The position numbers and the translations under genes are program-made. This document shows positions 34,721 through 46,160 of a stretch of DNA of 64,000 bases, piece after piece (the first letter of the stretch is position 1; each line of letters begins with the position of its first letter). The notes beneath the pieces were generated by a model. The model did no database searches and had not been told where the DNA came from. It worked only from the letters and a program-made list of their open reading frames with translations. This DNA comes from Adiantum capillus-veneris (taxonomy: Eukaryota; Streptophyta; Polypodiopsida; Polypodiales; Pteridaceae), in assembly GCA_014529385.2 (NCBI GenBank), contig CM043944.1, forward strand, positions 89,719,384-89,783,383, read 5' to 3'.

Positions 34721-35982
34721 GGGGAGCGAGAGAGAATAGATGCTGCCGCAGCAGCAAGACGAGCTATCTTCGAAGCAGGCTTGGATGGGGAGTAATCCGC
34801 ATCCGAGCGTCCTCTAGATAGGCGAGACTGCAGTGAGTGCCTGGTCCAAGCCCAAGCAGAGCGAGCCGTGCGTAAAGCAACCTCCTCTGTCCAAGAGTCC
34901 TCATGAATGAATACATAGCAAGGCAAACACTGCGTATCAGCAAAAAAGTACACCACAATGTGTCTACATCCTGCTGAGTCTGGGGGTGTCACCGCAAACG
35001 TGGCCAGTGGCCACAACGTCTGCAGCAAATCTGTAACGCCAAGTTCTCCCATGTGGTGAGAGAACTCGAGAACTTGTGTATGCAACCATCCCACCACTGA
35101 GTCGAGGGACCACTCTGTCTCAGTCCTGCCACAGAGGGGGAAGGAGAAACCAACTGCTGAGTCCAAGGCCTCTGTCCCCCTAGCGGCGAGGAACAAAGCG
35201 TGGACTCTGAAGCAGGCTGCCTCGTGGTCTGCTGAGGAGTCGCCAAGAAAACCAGTAAACCCGTAATCGAAGAAATCCCAGCGGCGTCGGAGGTCAATGC
35301 TCATCAAACCACGCGGGATAGCTGCAAGAGAAGATGTCTGAATCTGCAGAGGGGGCCGCATGAAGAGCTGACCCTCTCTCGCTAGGCGACTCGTGGCAAA
35401 GGCGCTGCCAAGAGATCTCCTAGCCGCCGGCGAGGGTCCAGTCTCCTGAGCCGACTGAGGTACTGAAGCAGGAGGACGGGGAGAAGGGGCTGGGGGGGGG
35501 CGGGGGAGAGGAGAAGCGGGGTGGGGCGGCAGAGACATGGGGGGGGCGAGGTGGGGGGTGAGCGGTAGCAGAGGGCGGGGGAGGGCATGAGGAGGAGGAG
35601 GGGAGATCGGAAGGCAGAGCGGCTGGCGAGGGTGAAGCGGAGGTGGAGGCTGGCGAAGGAGGCTCCTCCTGCTCAAGAGGCCCAAAGCGGTTCCCCGTGG
35701 GAACCCACTGCTGTTGAGTAGGCACCTGGGGGCCACTCTGAGTGCCAGGCTGTCGCTGTGGCCCCTGGCGTCGACGGCCACGGGCCTGCTGCCACCCCTC
35801 CTCCGCTGGAGCCCCAGGCTCGGAGGGTGGCGCTGAATCTGTGCTCTGTGTCGCTGGCTGTGGCTGCGGCCCAGCCTTGGCAGGTTGGGGCTGAGGCTGG
35901 GGTGCGGGTCGTGGTCTCCTCCGTGGACAGGCCTTCGCTAGGTGGCCCATCTGTCTGCAAATGAAGCACTGGTTCGGGAGAC
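34717..35982 (-). pseudogene. LINE 2 ORF1, N-terminally truncated
   Basis: Starts within the CCHC knuckle region (MGHLAKACPRRRPRP) and runs through a Pro/Gln/Ser-rich linker, with one frame change near 35600, to a C-terminal domain ending at the TGA 34719-34717. That domain matches LINE 1's (WDFFDYGFTGFLGD, VGFSFPLCGR, FSHHMGELGVTDLLQTLWPL, RHIVVYFFADTQCLPCYVFI). CGA stands where LINE 1 has its TGA stop. The stop shares bases with the ORF2 ATG (ATGA). Confidence 0.75.
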
Positions 35983-36287
35983 GGGGGGGGGGGGGTTTGG
36001 GCTAAGGGATGAGGGCGTGAGGCGGCAGCATGGGATGAGGCTCAGGGCGGGTGGCGGCAGCAGGGGGCTGAGGGCGGGCAGAAAGGCTGGAACAGGGCAG
36101 CGCGAGGGGGGGGGCAGCGGGGGCAGAGGGCAGGCGGGAGGGACAGCAGGCGGGGGGCAGCGGGGGCTGAGGGCAGCACGAGGAGGACAGCGGGCAGCAC
36201 GTGAGGGAGGGAGGGAGGGGAGGGGGGGGGAGGGGGGGGAGGAGGCGATGGCGATGGCGCAGCGGGAGAGTACAGCAGCAGCGAGCT
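35983..36287 (-). other. LINE 2 G-rich leader remnant
   Basis: Very G-rich plus strand (runs up to 13 G) ending GCAGCAGCGAGCTC, which resembles the end of LINE 1's leader (GCAGCAGCAGTAGCGAG). It is therefore likely the original 5' leader brought next to mid-ORF1 by an internal deletion. Confidence 0.55.
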
Positions 36288-36305
36288 CAATAGAAATCTA
36301 TCCTT
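36288..36305 (+). repeat. Target-site duplication of LINE 2, right copy
   Basis: Identical to 30219-30236; MITE-like sequence resumes after it. Confidence 0.95.
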
Positions 36306-36637
36306 AATTGTCATAGATAAGAATTTTCACCACCGAGCTCACAAATAGAGGCATTTGTGTCTATTAATATGAACCATTTCATATCGAGCGTCCACAATAC
36401 CATCTAAACTCCTAGTTCTACCATCTTTTCTAGAGAGATTACCAATCTTCATATGAAGATTTGCAAAGAAAAATTATTTCAGAAAAGTTTGCAAGATTAA
36501 AACGGGAAATTTTAAAAAATCCTTTGGCATTTTGGGAAGTTTTGGCAAAATATGAGGGGCATTTTGGGAATTCTTGAGATTGCAGGGTATATTGGAAATT
36601 TCCACAAATTTCAAGAGTATTTTGGTAGTTTGCCCAG

Positions 36638-37240
36638 TTTTTAAACTGCCCAATGGACTACATCTCCCCTACCAGTAAGGTAGAGTGAGAGGGAAGACTC
36701 TCAAAAAATGAATCCCAGATGTACAATGGCTTAATTACGAAATGTGTTGTGGGAAGAGCCGCACCCGTGGCCTATGAATGCCATGACCCTCTGCAAAAAA
36801 GGCCGCCATAATTGAATGAATCAGCTCCAACAAGAAAGATCATGAAAGCCTAGCACTATTTCTCAGCCCTGTCGGACGTTGATGCGAATATACTTACCTC
36901 TTGAGCTTGTGAATCAGCTCCAACCGGTAAGATCTCATCAGCATTGCGGGGGCCCAATGCTCCAGAGTTTTTGACCCTCAAAACTCGGGCCTGCCATATG
37001 AACCATAGGCCAAGGCTGCTGATGGGGTCTCTCTCCCAAGTCCATACTGTCGCCAAGAAATCAGGCATAGCGAACTACTTAGGTCATCCAGCTTGGGGCG
37101 GGTTGCCCTGCTTTGTCTCGTACCCAATTGTTGCCCCGGAACTAGCTGACCATGCTACAACGCAAAAGGTCCTGAGCCAAATTTGCAATGCCTATTGGTG
37201 GGCCATAGGCATCATCAGATTCAATGGGTCTTTAGCAGGG
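36638..37240 (-). pseudogene. LINE 3: old, diverged 3' fragment of the same LINE class
   Basis: The plus strand reads AACTGCCCAATGGACTACAT and TCTCAAAAAATG...TGTACAATGGCTTAAT, diverged from the 3' ends of LINEs 1 and 2 (AACTGCCCATAGGGCTACAT, TGTACAATGGGGCTAAAT). The minus strand encodes ISSLGLWFIWQARVLRV at about 37020-36960, matching INGLALWFIWRARCFGI of LINE 2. Upstream ORF2 is absent. It directly abuts the right arm of the MITE-like element. Confidence 0.7.
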
Positions 37241-37495
37241 TAGTTTTCGTACGTCGAGTGGAATGTCTCATTCTGTTCAGTCTGTCCCGTACCGTTCCGT
37301 ACGACTAGTATGTTTTATTGGCAGTTTTTTTGGTGACTATTTCTAGCCGTTGGCCCTTTTGACTATTGAACGCACCTGTTTAGGTTGTTTTGGGGCCCGA
37401 CTTTAGGTAGTTTTTTCCTCATTGCATTGTTGGGGATCCTTGAGCTTTGGATGATCCCCCTACCACATGGAGCCCATGTGACATTGGCATCAATG

Positions 37496-37500
37496 CCACT
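37496..37500 (+). repeat. Target-site duplication of gypsy 2, left copy
   Basis: CCACT, repeated at 46156-46160 just outside the right LTR. Confidence 0.9.
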
Positions 37501-38937
37501 TGTCACCAGCGTGTGACTACTATCTATCCTTTTTGTTGATTTCTTTCTTATTATTTATTCATTTTCACTTTTTGGAAACACCCCTCAGGAAACCTAATTG
37601 CCCTGCATTGCAAAGCTAGTGTGGAACTGTTCAGAGGGAGTCCACGCCTAAGGGCAAGAGAGCACTAAGGTTGGACAAGGACTATGGTTAGCCAAAGTGG
37701 GGTCATTGACTAGCCAAAGTGGAATCCTTTGCTACATAGGCTACATTTCAGTTTTTGATGTGGCTGCAGTGCACAAAGAGGGTCGGATGACCTAGAAAGA
37801 TACAATCGCAGCATCTCCTAAATTTAGGGAACTGCTATTTTGGGCCGAGAAATGTGTTCGCGTCATTACCTCTGGTATGACTAGGGGAACATTTTATTAC
37901 TCAGCAGTGAAGTCAACTAGGCAACCGGTCGGAAGATTTTTAGGCGCCAACCCCGAAATGGGAAATGGCTTGTAAGTGTGCCAAGTGGCACATCTGTGCA
38001 GTTTCCTCATGCATGAAGAGGGGGTGCTGATTTTAGAGAGGAGAGGGGCTCATTTTCTCTCTGTCACATATTGAGAGCTTCAATGGAGTGCTTGCTTACC
38101 TCTTATGTACAGTGCGGTGCCAGGAGTGATGCCCTGCACGCTACGCACTGCCCTCTCTCTCCCCTATGGCAGTATGTTATGCCCCTCTAGTGGGCTTTTC
38201 ATTTGACCAATGTACAGTTGTGTGGGTTCATGCGCGATTGCCGAGGCAAGAGCCTGTTGCACAGGTACTCGATTAGCTAGCGTCTAATCCCCCCCGTAGG
38301 TAGAGGTGATTTGGAGAGGTTTCACGTGCAAAATCTCGTCCGATTCAAAGGGCAAGTAGCCCTACAGGTGCGGGAGCTCGGGGACTTGCTACGGATGCGA
38401 CCGGCACTCAAAACGGAGCCCGAAACAGTGAATTACAGCCTGCTGCGTATTTTTGCATATTTAGGGTTTTGGCCCTAAACGGACCCTAATACCCCCAGGA
38501 GGTTCGGGGACGCGAGGGGACCGCTGTACAGGTGATCTGGCGCATTTTCGGGGCAGAAAACAGAGAATTCAGCGTGCTGCAGATTCTCGCCAGGTTTTGT
38601 AAAGTGTCCGAATGCGTCAGGAAAGTCATCCAATGCATGGGGATATTGACTGTGAAGGGTCCTAGTACAGTTATGTTGCCGAAATCGGGCCAGAACAGTT
38701 GAAATTCAGCCAAGATTGTGCGAGGCAGCTTGTAGGGAACCACAGCTGGGGCGCCTAATTTAGGGGCCAGTCTGGTGTCGGTCTTCTCATACAGGTGCAA
38801 TCTAGCAACCTGTATCCCTTTCTCCTTTGTTGTGTCTTGAAAGTACAGGTAAAGTGGGCGACAAATTAAATGGGTGAAAGCAAATAAAGTTCAAGTCTAA
38901 GGTCTACCGCCCTTTTTGGATTAACAGGCCGGTTTCA
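37501..38937 (+). repeat. 5' LTR of gypsy 2
   Basis: 1437 bp, TGTCACC...GGTTTCA. It aligns along its length with 44688-46155 apart from scattered substitutions and a 37-bp segment present only in the 3' copy. It contains inverted telo-box-like motifs near 38460 (TTTAGGGTTTTGGCCCTAAA). Confidence 0.93.
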
Positions 38938-38960
38938 TGGTTCCATCGTCGGGATTCAAT
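38938..38960 (+). other. Primer-binding site of gypsy 2
   Basis: TGGTTCCATCGTCGGGATTC immediately follows the LTR. It starts TGG, the complement of tRNA CCA, and the rest could pair with a tRNA acceptor and T-arm. It is not the initiator-Met type, and the tRNA was not identified. Confidence 0.55.
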
Positions 38961-39044
38961 CACTTTTTCCCATAGAAGTGAGCCTTGGTCAGTTTGGGCT
39001 TGAAGACACAGGGGATCATAGACCAGACACAGGAAATCGCAATT

Positions 39045-40377
39045 ATGGTTGACAAACCAGATGATGTGACTGAAGAGGTTTCCTCTTCGCAGGGTCAACA
39101 GACACATGAAGTGGGTGAGTCTTCAAGACCACCACAGACGGATGATGATATATTCAGGACCCAGTTGGCCACTGCTGTGGCTATGTTCACACAGGTAATG
39201 CAGAACCCGAGGTTTTTAGCCTTTCTGCAACCTCCTCTTCCGTCTCAACAAGTTGGGTCACTAGATCATATTCAAAATCTTGTTAAGGCTCAAGCACAGG
39301 TGATTCATACTGTAAAATCAATGGAAACACCTGTACACTTGACGGAGAACATGCAATCTCCACAACTTGTCCCTAAGGTGCAAGAACAGGTGGCTGAAAT
39401 GCTAGTCTTTCAAGTTGTACCAATTCAGCCAGCCACCTTTCAGCAGCCTATAGCTGGTTCTAATGGACAGGGAAGCAACCTACAAGCTATGCAACAAGTC
39501 TTCCCACCACCTTCAGTACACCCTGGCTATTTTGGAGGTGGATCGGTATTCCATAGCATGGCTGGTCATTCACTCGGAAATCAGTTTTAGACGCCAGGAA
39601 CAGTGTTCGGGGGTGCTCAAACAATGATGCCTAACCCCATGTATGGTGTCACGGGCATGCTACCAGGGTTTCAAAGCATTCAGGGCCAATTTGGGATGCC
39701 ACAGGCAAATTTTGGTATGACTGGAATTACAAATCAGCAGCCAAATATGGCATTTTCAGGTCAACTTAATAGCGGTCAAGGAACACAGATGAACCCTAAC
39801 AATGTTCCCATGTTTCAGTCACTTCCATATGACAACTTAATGCCGTTGGAGAGGCCAACTCCGTACAAAAAAGGTGGCAAAGGTGTAATATTCACTACCT
39901 TTACAGGGTTTGATGACAAGAAGAAGGCTCTCTCATTCCTCCAACAGTTTGACAAGGCCTATGCATAGGGAAACTTTACAGAGACTTCAAAGGTCCACAA
40001 GGCAGCCACTTTCTTGACAGGGAATGCGGGACAATGGTGGACAACTTTATTGCTTCAAGGGCAAGCTCCGTCCACATGGATTTACTTCAAGCATATTTTT
40101 GCAGCAGCATGGTTATCTGATGACTTTGAAGCAGATGTCATGACAGAATGGCACCAGCTTAATGCTGCTACTTGCAAGAAAACAAGTAGCAACAATCAAA
40201 AGTTTTGGAAAGCTCTACTTCCAGTAACTTCCTATAGGTTTGTGCCATTGACAGAACAGATTGAAAAATACTGTTGTGGCCTACCCAAAGGATTGAGAAA
40301 GTACTGCACAAAGACCAAAGTTACTACTTTGACGCAACTCGACGCAGCTCATCGAGGTAGCAAACACTGGCAATGGT
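39045..40377 (+). pseudogene. Gypsy 2 gag, broken by stops
   Basis: The likely start is ATG 39045 (MVDKPDDVTEEVSS). A Gln/Pro-rich N-terminal part ends at TAG 39588, a second part (39603-39968) ends at TAG 39966, and the capsid-like part follows at 40014-40400 (GNAGQWWTTLLLQ, WIYFKHIFAAAW). These are typical of the plant gypsy gag (retrotransposon gag domain) that forms the particle around element RNA. A frame change near 40380 leads to the zinc knuckle. Confidence 0.75.
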
Positions 40378-41052
40378 TTGCTCAAGGGAGAAGATTGTGA
40401 ATTTAATAGTGGCGTCAAGGAAGGATCAGCCAAGAAAAATTCAGCAAAGAAGTACGTTCCCAATGAGGTTCCTAAAGGGGCTCAGGAGCCAACCAACGTA
40501 GGGAAAGGCAAAGCTACGACTGAATCAGAAAAGGGACGAGCAAAGAAATGGAAAAGATGTTTTCCTCGCAAGTCGGAAGAGCAAAAAAAGGTCCTGAGGT
40601 CAGAGAACAAATGCTTTATCTGTGAGCAGCCTGGCCACATTGCTTACAATTGTCCTCAAAAGAAAAGGCCAGCTGACTTTGAAGACAAGGAGGACAGGAA
40701 AGGAAAGAGGCCCATGGTTGGTCTAGTGCCAGATATGGTGGGCGACAAGCCAAATTCAGATGCAAGTGAGCTTTGTAGAGCATGGGGAAAAGTCAGGGAT
40801 CAAACAGTGCTGATCTTCTTTCTTCCAAGTGCCAAAGCCAACTTCATTTCCCAAGAATTGGCTTCAAAGTTGGGAATCAGACCTGAAGAGATGGGGTATA
40901 TAGCAGAGGCAGGTTTGGCATGTCTTGGCCATACAGAGGCTGTGACACCCATCATCGGAAAGTTGCACCTACATATCCAGTCCTATGTAGATGCTGAGGA
41001 ATTTTACATCATGCCACTGGACGGATGTGATGTGTTGCTAGGTATTCCTTAG
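40378..41052 (+). pseudogene. Gypsy 2 gag zinc knuckle and protease-like region
   Basis: A lysine-rich stretch precedes the CCHC knuckle CFICEQPGHIAYNC (40612-40653), which binds element RNA. A retropepsin-like region follows, with FISQELASKLGI and a C-terminal GCDVLLGIP (the usual D-x-L-G-x-x-W segment). Where an active-site D-[ST]-G is expected, 40822-40830 reads LPS. The frame stops at 41052 at the expected tryptophan (TAG for TGG). Confidence 0.7.
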
Positions 41053-41190
41053 TTGTTTCGTGTACAGGGAATCATGGATGCCTACATCAAAACGATCACT
41101 GTATAGAGCAGGGGAAAGACTCACATTCCGGATGTAAAGCTTAAAGGGGAGTCTATTCCCACTGTATGAGCTTCTGCTATTACTTTTGTA

Positions 41191-44053
41191 ATGAAAAAGC
41201 ATCTTTCTGCGTACTTGGTTTTTGCACGTGAAGTGTCAGATTGTGATGAATCAAATTTATCTGTGTTAGATAAAGAAAGGTCAATGTTTTTACAACAGTA
41301 TAGTGACTGTTTTTCCGATTCATTACCGTCTCAATTACCGCCAGAGAGACTTGAGGACCATGCGATAGATTTGGTGCCAGGTAGTAGCCCACCATAAGCC
41401 TCCGTACAGGGTTAGTGCGGCTCAACAGAAAGAGATAATGAGCCAAGTACAGGAGCTATTAGAAAAGGGGCTGATTCAGCCCAGTTCATCTCCATTCTGT
41501 TCTCCAGTGTTGTTGGTGCAGAAAAAGGATGGCTCATGGCATATGTGCATCGACTACCGTGCACTGAACAAGAATACCATCAAGAATAGGTTCCCTATAC
41601 CTAGAATTGATGATATTCTGGACAAATTAGAAGGAGCAGCTATGTTTAGCAGGATAGATCTAAAGAGTGGGTACCATCAGATCCGCATTAGATCAGAGGA
41701 TGTGCACAAGACTGCTTTTAGAACAACGTTTGGCCTTTACGAATTTCTAGTGATGCCCTTTGGTCTCACAAATGCTCCTGCTACGTTCAATAGGATGATG
41801 GACAGAATTTTCCATCCACACCATCAGTTTGTTGGTACATTCTTTGACGACATGATAGTCTACTCAAAGAATGAAGAGGAGCATAGGCATCACTTGGCCA
41901 TTGTGTTCAAAGAGCTACGCAGCCATAGGTTTTGCTCATCAATGCAAAGAAAAGTGAATTCTTCTTGGAAGAGATTCACTTTTTGGGACACATCGTCTCA
42001 AAGGATGGTGTCAAAATGGATCCTACAAAAGTTGAAGCGATCAAGTCATGGCTAGATTTGAAGACAGTGCACGATGTCCGAAGCTTCTTGGGACTATGCT
42101 CCTATTACAGAAGGTTTATCCGAAATTTCGTTGAGATTGCTTCACCTTTACATGCTCTTCAAAAGAAGGCAGTCACCTTTAGATGGACACAGAAAGAGAT
42201 TTCAGCTTTTAATCTCTTAAAGGAAAAGATGACTTCAGATCCGGTCATTGTGTTGCCAAATCTTAGGAAGTCATTTGTGGTCCAGTGTGACGCCTGTGGT
42301 AGTAGCATTGGTGCAGTGCTAATGCAAGATGGCAGGGTAGTAGCCTATGAGAGTAGAATCTTGCAAGGGCCAGAAAAGACTATGCAAGTTTATGAAAAAG
42401 AACTGCAGGCCGTCATTCATGCGCTCTTAAGTTGGAAACACTACCTGCTAGGTGTAGATTTCATTGTCCACACGGATCACCAGACCTTGCGATACTTCTT
42501 AACACAGGCAAAGTTATCTGAGAAGCATATGCGATGGGCAAAAATCTTGTCCATGTTCCATTTTCAGATTGTGCATGTGGAAGGCAAGAAGAACGTTGTG
42601 GCTGATGCCTTGTCAAGGAAGCCACAAATTTCAACTGTGTCAATTCCTTATCATCATGAACTTGATGATATGAGGGAACAATATGCAAATGATGAAGATT
42701 TTGCAAGGGTCTTCGAGCAGCTAATGGATGGACAACGTCATGAACACTATCTTCTTAAAGAGGGGTTCATGATGATGCATGGCAGATTGTGTGTCACAAA
42801 ACCATTGCGACGCAAAGTTATGGAAGAGAGTCATGTCCCACCGTATGCAGGGCATCGTGGTATCGATGCTACAGTTAGCGGTTGAGACATTCTTCTATTG
42901 GCCTACATTGAGAAGAGATGTGGATGCCTTTGTGCGAGAATGCCTAATATGCCAGAAGGTCAAGTTTTACAGGCAAAAGGCACCAGGGTTATTGCAACCA
43001 CTACGTATTCCAGATAAACCATGGGAAAGTATTGCAATGGATTTTATCTTTGATCTTCCGAGAACGCAGACAGGAAACGATGGTATTTGGACCATCATTT
43101 GCAGATTCAGCAAGCAGGCTCATTTTATTCCCGTGAGGAAGAAGATAAAGCCAGATCAGATGGCACGCTTGTTTATGAGAAATATTTTCAAGTATCATGG
43201 CATGCCACAGTCGATTGTTAGCAACCGTGATCCACGCATGACAAGTTTGTTCTGGAGAGGTTTGTTTGAGAATATGGGCACAACGCTCAAATTCTCTTCG
43301 TCATTTCATCCTCAAACAGATGGGCAGTCAGAAGAGGCAAATTATATTGTCCTAGATCTGTTGAAGTGCTACATGTCAGAGCATAAAGGAAAGTGGGAGC
43401 AGTATTTGCCATTGGTGGAGTATGCATACAATAATACAATGCATTCATCAACTGGCAAGGCACCTTTTGAGATAGTTGAAGGTGGCAAGAAAGTTCCTCC
43501 CATACTGCATACAAAGGACAAGATATTTGATGCAAACAAGAATGTTCAGGACATGGATGAAATATACAAGAAGGTCAAAGTGGCCTTAGAAAAGAGTCAA
43601 GCAAAGCAAAAGAAAGCAGTTGATCGTCACCGTCGTAAAATGGTGTTTTCACTTGGTGATTGGGTGCTTCTACGCTTTGAAAAGGCAAGGTTAAAGAAGA
43701 TGAAGGGCAAGGAAAGACTGTTTCCAAAGCTCAGCATGCGTTACTATGGGCCTTTTCAAGTATACGACATAATTAGTGATGTTGCATATAGGCTGAAATT
43801 GCCTGAGAGTTGGAAGATTCACAATGCGTTTCATGTGAGTCTTCTCAGACCCTATGTGGGTGATGTGCCAGAAGATATGCCAGTTGAAGATCAGCCGGAA
43901 GTCGAGGAACTTGACAAGATCTTGGTCCCGGAACAGATTTTGGCACATAAAGAAAGAAAAGTGAAAGGCAAGGTTGCTAGGCGTTACTTGGTGAAATTCA
44001 GAAACTATCCACCAATGGATGCTAAGTGGATGGAAGAAGGTGAACTTGCATAA
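41191..44053 (+). pseudogene. Gypsy 2 pol: RT, RNase H, integrase, chromodomain
   Basis: The frames 41191-41397, 41438-42055, 41932-42885 and 42779-44053 follow each other with frameshifts near 41400, 41935 and 42865. RT has [25 protein letters not shown] and the catalytic FDDM at 41843-41854. RNase H has VQCDACGSSIGAVL, IVHTDHQTLRYF and VVADALSRKP. Integrase has the HHCC finger (ending CLICQKVKF) and MDFIF, but VSNRDPR at 43217-43237, with Asn (43223-43225) in place of the second catalytic Asp; QTDGQSEEAN keeps the Glu. The chromodomain lies near 43910-44045 (YLVKFRNYPPMDAKWMEE). Confidence 0.88.
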
Positions 44054-44687
44054 CCACCAACTGTGTTATCACTTTACCTTGAAGCCTTCGATTTGCAACC
44101 TACCTTGACCCCTTGAGTTTCAAAGCTACACGGACTGTCAGTGTGAAAATAGCTTCTCAAAGAAATGATGTACATGGTATTTAAAGTGAGCTCAAATCAA
44201 GTACATGTTACATGAATGTTAGAGCTGTACAGATTGTCAGTTTGACAATTGCTCTTATGGAAAGTCCAAAAGTTTGCTTAGTGCTATAGAAGTGAGTATT
44301 TCTTGTCAGTTTGTCAAGGATACAGTAATTGCTTCTATTAAAGGCTACATGTAACTGCATTCTTAAACTGTCGGTTTGAGTATGCTCGAAAGTGTTATTG
44401 GATCCAACGTGTACTAAAAGACAGTGGCAAAATGCGTAGTTACCATTTTGTCATTGGAAAGTTAATGACTCAAAGCAATGGCAGAGTGCGAAGCTACCAC
44501 TATGTCATTGGGACAGGGTTCACACGCAGGCAATACATGTGTCGACGAGGTGTTGAATACACCAAGGTTGACAATGAGCATGTATGTGTCGTACAGGTGT
44601 CGACAGGTGTTGAATACACCAGTGTTGACTGTGAGCATGTATGACATAGATACAAACGAGGACGTTTGAGATTTCAAGAGGGGGGTA
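44054..44687 (+). other. Gypsy 2 3' untranslated region with internal duplications and PPT
   Basis: Non-coding stretch between pol and the LTR. It contains repeated CTGT(C)AGTTTGAC-type motifs (44195-44370) and a ~63-bp duplication around GGTGTTGAATACACCA (44550 and 44613). It ends with the polypurine tract CAAGAGGGGGGTA (44675-44687). Confidence 0.7.
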
Positions 44688-46155
44688 TGTCACAAGTGAG
44701 TGACTACTATCTATCCTTTTTGTTGATTTCTTTCTTATTATTTATTCATTTTCACTTTTTGGAAACACCCCTCCGGAAATCTAACTGCCCTGCATTGCAT
44801 AGCTAGTGTGGAACTGTTCAGAGGGAGTCCAGGCCTAAGGGCAAGAGAGCACTAAGGTTGGACAAGGACTATGGTTAGCCAAAGTGGGGTCATTGACTAG
44901 CCAAAGTGGAATCCTTTGCTACATAGGCTACATTTCAGTTTTTGATGTGACTGCAGTGTACAAAGAGGGTCGGATGACCTAGAATACAATGGAAGCATCT
45001 CCTAAAATTTAGGGAACTGCTATTTTGGGCCGAGAACTGTGTTCGCGTCATTACCTCCGGTATGACTAGGGAAACATTTTATTACTCTGCAGTGAAGTCA
45101 ACTGGGCAACCGGTCGGGAGATTTTTAGGCGCCAACCCCGAAATGGGAAATGGCTTGTAAGTGTGCCAAGTGGCACATTTCTGTGCAGTTTCCTCATGCA
45201 TGAAGAGGGGGCGCTGATTTTAGAGAGGAGAGGGGCTCATTTTCTCTCTGTCACAGATTGAGAGCTTCAATGGAGTGCTTGCTTACCTCTTATGTACAGT
45301 GCGGTGCCAGGAGTGATGCCCTGCACGCGATGCACTGCCCTCTCTCTCCCCTATGGCAGTATGTTATGCCCCTCTAGTGGGCTTTTCATTTGACCAATGT
45401 ACAGTTGTGTGGGTTCATGCGCGATTGCCGAGACAAGAGCCTCTTGCACAGGTACTGGATTAGCTAGCGGCTAATCCCCCCCGTAGGTACGGGTGATTCG
45501 GAGAGGTTTCACGTGTGAAATCTCGTCCGATTCAAAGGGCAAGTAGCCCTACAGGTGCGGGAGCTCGAGGACTTGCTATGGATGCGACCGGCACGCAAAA
45601 CGGAGCCCGAAACAGTGAATTACAGCCTGCTGTGTATTTTTGCAGGTTTAGGATTTTGGCCCTAAACAAACCCTAATACCCCCAGGAGATTCGGGGACGC
45701 GAGGGGACCGCTGTACAGGTGATCTGGCACATTTTCGGGGCAGAAAACAGAGAATCCAGCATGCTGCAGATTCTCGCCAGGTTTTGTAAAGTGTCCGAAT
45801 GCGTCGAGAAAGTCATCCAATGGGTGGGGATACTGACTGTGAAGGGTCCTAGTATAGTTATGCTACCGAAATCGAGCCAGAATAGTTGAAATTCAGCCAA
45901 GACTGTGCGGGGCAGCTTGTAGGGAACCACAGCTTTTATTCCCTCTGTTAAAGAATAAAGAAATACCAAAAGGGGCGCCTAATTTAGGGGCCAGTCTGGT
46001 GTCGGTCTTCTCATACAGGTGCAATCTAGCAGCCTGTATCCCTTTCCTCTTTGTTGCGTCTTAAAGGTAAAGTGGGCGACAAATTAAATGGGTGAAAGCA
46101 AATAAGGTTTAAGTCTAAGGTCTACCGCCCTTTTTGGATTAACAGGCCGGTTTCA
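44688..46155 (+). repeat. 3' LTR of gypsy 2
   Basis: 1468 bp, TGTCACA...GGTTTCA. Its extra 37-bp segment lies at about 45934-45970, between CACAGCT and GGGGCGCC. CCACT follows at 46156. Confidence 0.93.
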
Positions 46156-46160
46156 CCACT

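Larger units (their letters stand above)
30237..36287 (-). mobile_element. LINE 2: same family as LINE 1, internally deleted near its 5' end
   Basis: A minus-strand L1-type element with a terminal A-run (plus-strand T-run at 30237-30247) and an 18-bp perfect target duplication. It is closely related to LINE 1 over ORF1 and ORF2, with longer open frames and an intact FADD box, so it is probably younger. The ORF1 N-terminus, including most of the DUF4283 region, is missing. At about 35983 the coding sequence passes abruptly into a ~300-bp G-rich leader. Confidence 0.93.
30081..36632. mobile_element. MITE-like element with ~85-bp terminal inverted repeats, split by LINE 2
   Basis: The left arm (about 30081-30165) contains AAATTACCAAAATACC and GTGGAAACTCCCAAAATACC. 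The right arm (about 36540-36632), reverse-complemented, reads AAACTACCAAAATACT, then ATTTGTGGAAATTTCC and GAATTCCCAAAATG. Removing LINE 2 leaves about 500 bp with the arms at its ends, the form of a non-autonomous DNA element. The exact ends and TSD were not resolved. It lies in the intron after the last DNAAF4 exon found. Confidence 0.6.
37501..46155 (+). mobile_element. Ty3/gypsy chromovirus 2, structurally complete
   Basis: Two LTRs (37501-38937 and 44688-46155), a PBS, gag, pol with chromodomain, a polypurine tract and a 5-bp TSD define the full 8.65-kb element. The LTRs are very similar, so insertion is fairly recent, yet several frameshifts, stops and an integrase catalytic change make it non-autonomous. 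It is related to the minus-strand gypsy 3: both LTRs start TGTCAC, and the pol sequences are close. Confidence 0.95.

Noticed and set aside
38455-38495. Interstitial telomere repeat
   Set aside because: Only isolated or inverted TTTAGGG-like motifs occur, with no tandem array, so telo-box motif is the better description.
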